Shown one piece after another: positions 5,369 through 6,294 of a DNA stretch of 6,294 bases. The DNA lies in assembly GCA_047605445.1 (NCBI GenBank), contig JASGFP010000164.1, forward strand, positions 1-6,294. Reading direction: 5' to 3'. The translations under genes were made by a program, and so were the position numbers. Position 1 is the first letter of the stretch. Each line of letters opens with the position of its first letter. The notes under the pieces were generated by a model. That model ran no database searches and was not told where the DNA came from. It saw only the letters and a list, made by a program, of their open reading frames with translations. This DNA is from JAJXWB01 sp047605445 (GTDB lineage: Bacteria; Pseudomonadota; Alphaproteobacteria; Rhizobiales; Beijerinckiaceae).

Positions 5369-5944
5369 ATGGCCGAAGCGCCGACCGAACATTTCGAACA
5401 CCTCGAGCATGCCGAGCACGCCGCGCACGCCAACGACGGCTTCATCACCAAAGTGTCGATCACCGTGGCGATTCTCGCCGTGCTCGCAGCGTCCGTCGGC
5501 TCGCTCGAAACGATCGAGACGGCGGGCGTGACCGTCGCCAAGAACGAGGCGGTGCTGCTGCAGAACAAGGCCACGGATGCGTGGAACTTCTTCCAGGCCA
5601 AGAGCATGAAGAAGAACATGTACGAGATCGCGGCCGCCGCCGGCGGCCCCAAGACCGACGAATGGATCAAACAGGCCAAGCGATACGGCGCCGAGCAGGA
5701 CGACGTGAAAAAGCAGGCCGAGGATTTCGAGAAGAAATCGGAACAGCGCCTTCAGGCCAGCGAAGGCCACGCCCATCGCCATCACATTCTGACGATCGCC
5801 GTCACGATGCTGCACATTTCCATCGCGGTCGCGACTGTGGCCATCATCACGCGCGGGCAACGCTGGCCCTGGTACGTCTCGATGATTCTGGGCGCGCTCG
5901 GGATCGGCGTGGCGGCGTCGGCCTACGTCGCCGGCGGTCATTGA
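5369..5944 (+). CDS. DUF4337 family membrane protein of unknown function
   Basis: This 191-residue inner-membrane protein matches the DUF4337 family, whose function is not known. The N-terminus is histidine-rich with H at residues 8, 11, 14, 17 and 20. A first transmembrane segment covers about 28-46 and is followed by a soluble part. That part contains the family signature NKATDAWNFFQAKSMKKNMYE (in part, 66-85) and a charged helical stretch (about 97-130) likely to be a coiled coil. A second histidine cluster (H134, H136, H138, H139) precedes two closely spaced transmembrane segments (about 140-160 and 167-188). The ATG at 5369-5371 has GGGGGA (5358-5363) 5 bases upstream. The 32-bp gap from pheC suggests a common transcript, but nothing in the sequence ties it to aromatic amino-acid metabolism. 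The gene ends just before the convergent terminator at 5951-5981. Confidence 0.85.
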   Translation: MAEAPTEHFEHLEHAEHAAHANDGFITKVSITVAILAVLAASVGSLETIETAGVTVAKNEAVLLQNKATDAWNFFQAKSMKKNMYEIAAAAGGPKTDEWIKQAKRYGAEQDDVKKQAEDFEKKSEQRLQASEGHAHRHHILTIAVTMLHISIAVATVAIITRGQRWPWYVSMILGALGIGVAASAYVAGGH

Positions 5945-5950
5945 GGCCAA

Positions 5951-5981
5951 AGAAAAACGCCCCGGAATCGATCCGGGGCGT
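5951..5981 (-). terminator. Rho-independent terminator (minus strand, perhaps also plus)
   Basis: A 10-bp perfect stem (5957-5966 with 5972-5981, mostly G-C) closes a 5-base loop (5967-5971). On the minus strand it is followed at once by TTTTTCT (5957-5951, the first T pairing in the stem), the classic intrinsic terminator form. It lies 24 bases after the stop codon of the minus-strand gene at 6005. On the plus strand, 12 bases after the DUF4337 stop, the same hairpin forms but no T-run follows, so termination from that side should be weaker. Confidence 0.88.
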
Positions 5982-6004
5982 CCTGAGACTCAAGGCGGGA
6001 GCGA

Positions 6005-6294
6005 TCAGCCCTTCAGGCGCTTGTTGCACTCGCTGTAGTAGCCGCCGCCCTTCTGGATCCACTTGAGACCGCCGTTGCCGTTCGAGGCCTTGTTGGCGTT
6101 GTACTGGTCGAGGCAGGTCTTTTCCCGCTGCTTGCCGGGCTTTTCGGTCGCGTATTTCGGGTCGATCTTGGCGGGAAAGACCGCCGGACCGGAAGCTGCC
6201 GCCGGCGCAGCGGCCGGAGCAGCCGCAGGCGCTGCGGGCTTGAGGGGGTTTGAGGCCGCCGGAGCCGCAGGCGCGGCCGGGGCGGCCGCCGCAG
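6005..6294 (-). CDS. Small Ala/Pro-rich two-cysteine protein, probably exported (partial, C-terminal 95 codons)
   Basis: This is the C-terminal end of a protein whose start lies beyond the right edge. The visible part begins with an Ala/Pro-rich low-complexity linker of about 40 residues (AAPAPAAPAASNPLKPAAP and similar). It ends in a compact basic domain with KTCLDQYNANKASNGNGG, WIQKGGGYYSECNKRLKG and then a TGA stop at 6005-6007. The two cysteines, 33 residues apart, and the C-x-x-x-Y-x-A-x-K pattern resemble small secreted proteins of rhizobia, distantly like PsiF repeats, which usually carry a signal peptide followed by such a linker. I do not know a function. Export and a disulfide are inferences. 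Reading frame and end are supported by the strong terminator immediately downstream. The Ala/Pro-rich part is encoded by very GC-rich repetitive DNA. Confidence 0.75.
   Translation of the reverse strand, partial: AAAAPAAPAAPAASNPLKPAAPAAAPAAAPAAASGPAVFPAKIDPKYATEKPGKQREKTCLDQYNANKASNGNGGLKWIQKGGGYYSECNKRLKG

Overview
The window is ordinary, high-GC alphaproteobacterial chromosome. The order Hyphomicrobiales (Rhizobiales) is the best guess, and a methanotroph-like Methylocystaceae/Beijerinckiaceae genome would fit. This rests on a PopZ-type polar organising protein, an alphaproteobacterial TolC next to a degenerate isoaspartyl-methyltransferase-like gene, and an FtsB-type gene directly upstream of pdhA. 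The taxonomy is inferred from gene content only; there is no marker RNA in the window.

Layout. Five genes lie on the minus strand. In their reading order they are a PCMT-family methyltransferase (3700-4398), a TolC-family outer-membrane channel (2008-3501), popZ (959-1819), an FtsB/DivIC-like septum protein (563-886) and the first 131 codons of pdhA (1-394, running off the left edge). On the plus strand, reading away from the methyltransferase, are a periplasmic cyclohexadienyl dehydratase of the PheC type (4548-5336) and, 32 bp later, a DUF4337 membrane protein (5369-5944). At the right edge the C-terminal part of a small Ala/Pro-rich, two-cysteine protein reads leftward on the minus strand (6005-6294). 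It ends in a strong intrinsic terminator (5951-5981) that separates it from the convergent DUF4337 gene.

How the genes work together. The left half joins envelope and cell-cycle functions (TolC efflux/secretion, PopZ pole organisation, FtsB division) to the head of the pyruvate dehydrogenase operon. The right half looks like a two-gene transcription unit for aromatic amino-acid metabolism plus a membrane protein of unknown function. The divergent spacer 4399-4547 carries a near-consensus sigma-70 promoter for the methyltransferase.

No novel multi-gene system, mobile element, CRISPR array or RNA gene was seen. The most interesting signals are small. The ftsB-pdhA spacer holds a pair of 17-bp imperfectly palindromic repeats with a weaker third copy. 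The methyltransferase has a degraded SAM motif. There is an apparent synteny join at popZ-ftsB, and the popZ upstream region carries a cluster of GANTC sites and an inverted repeat.
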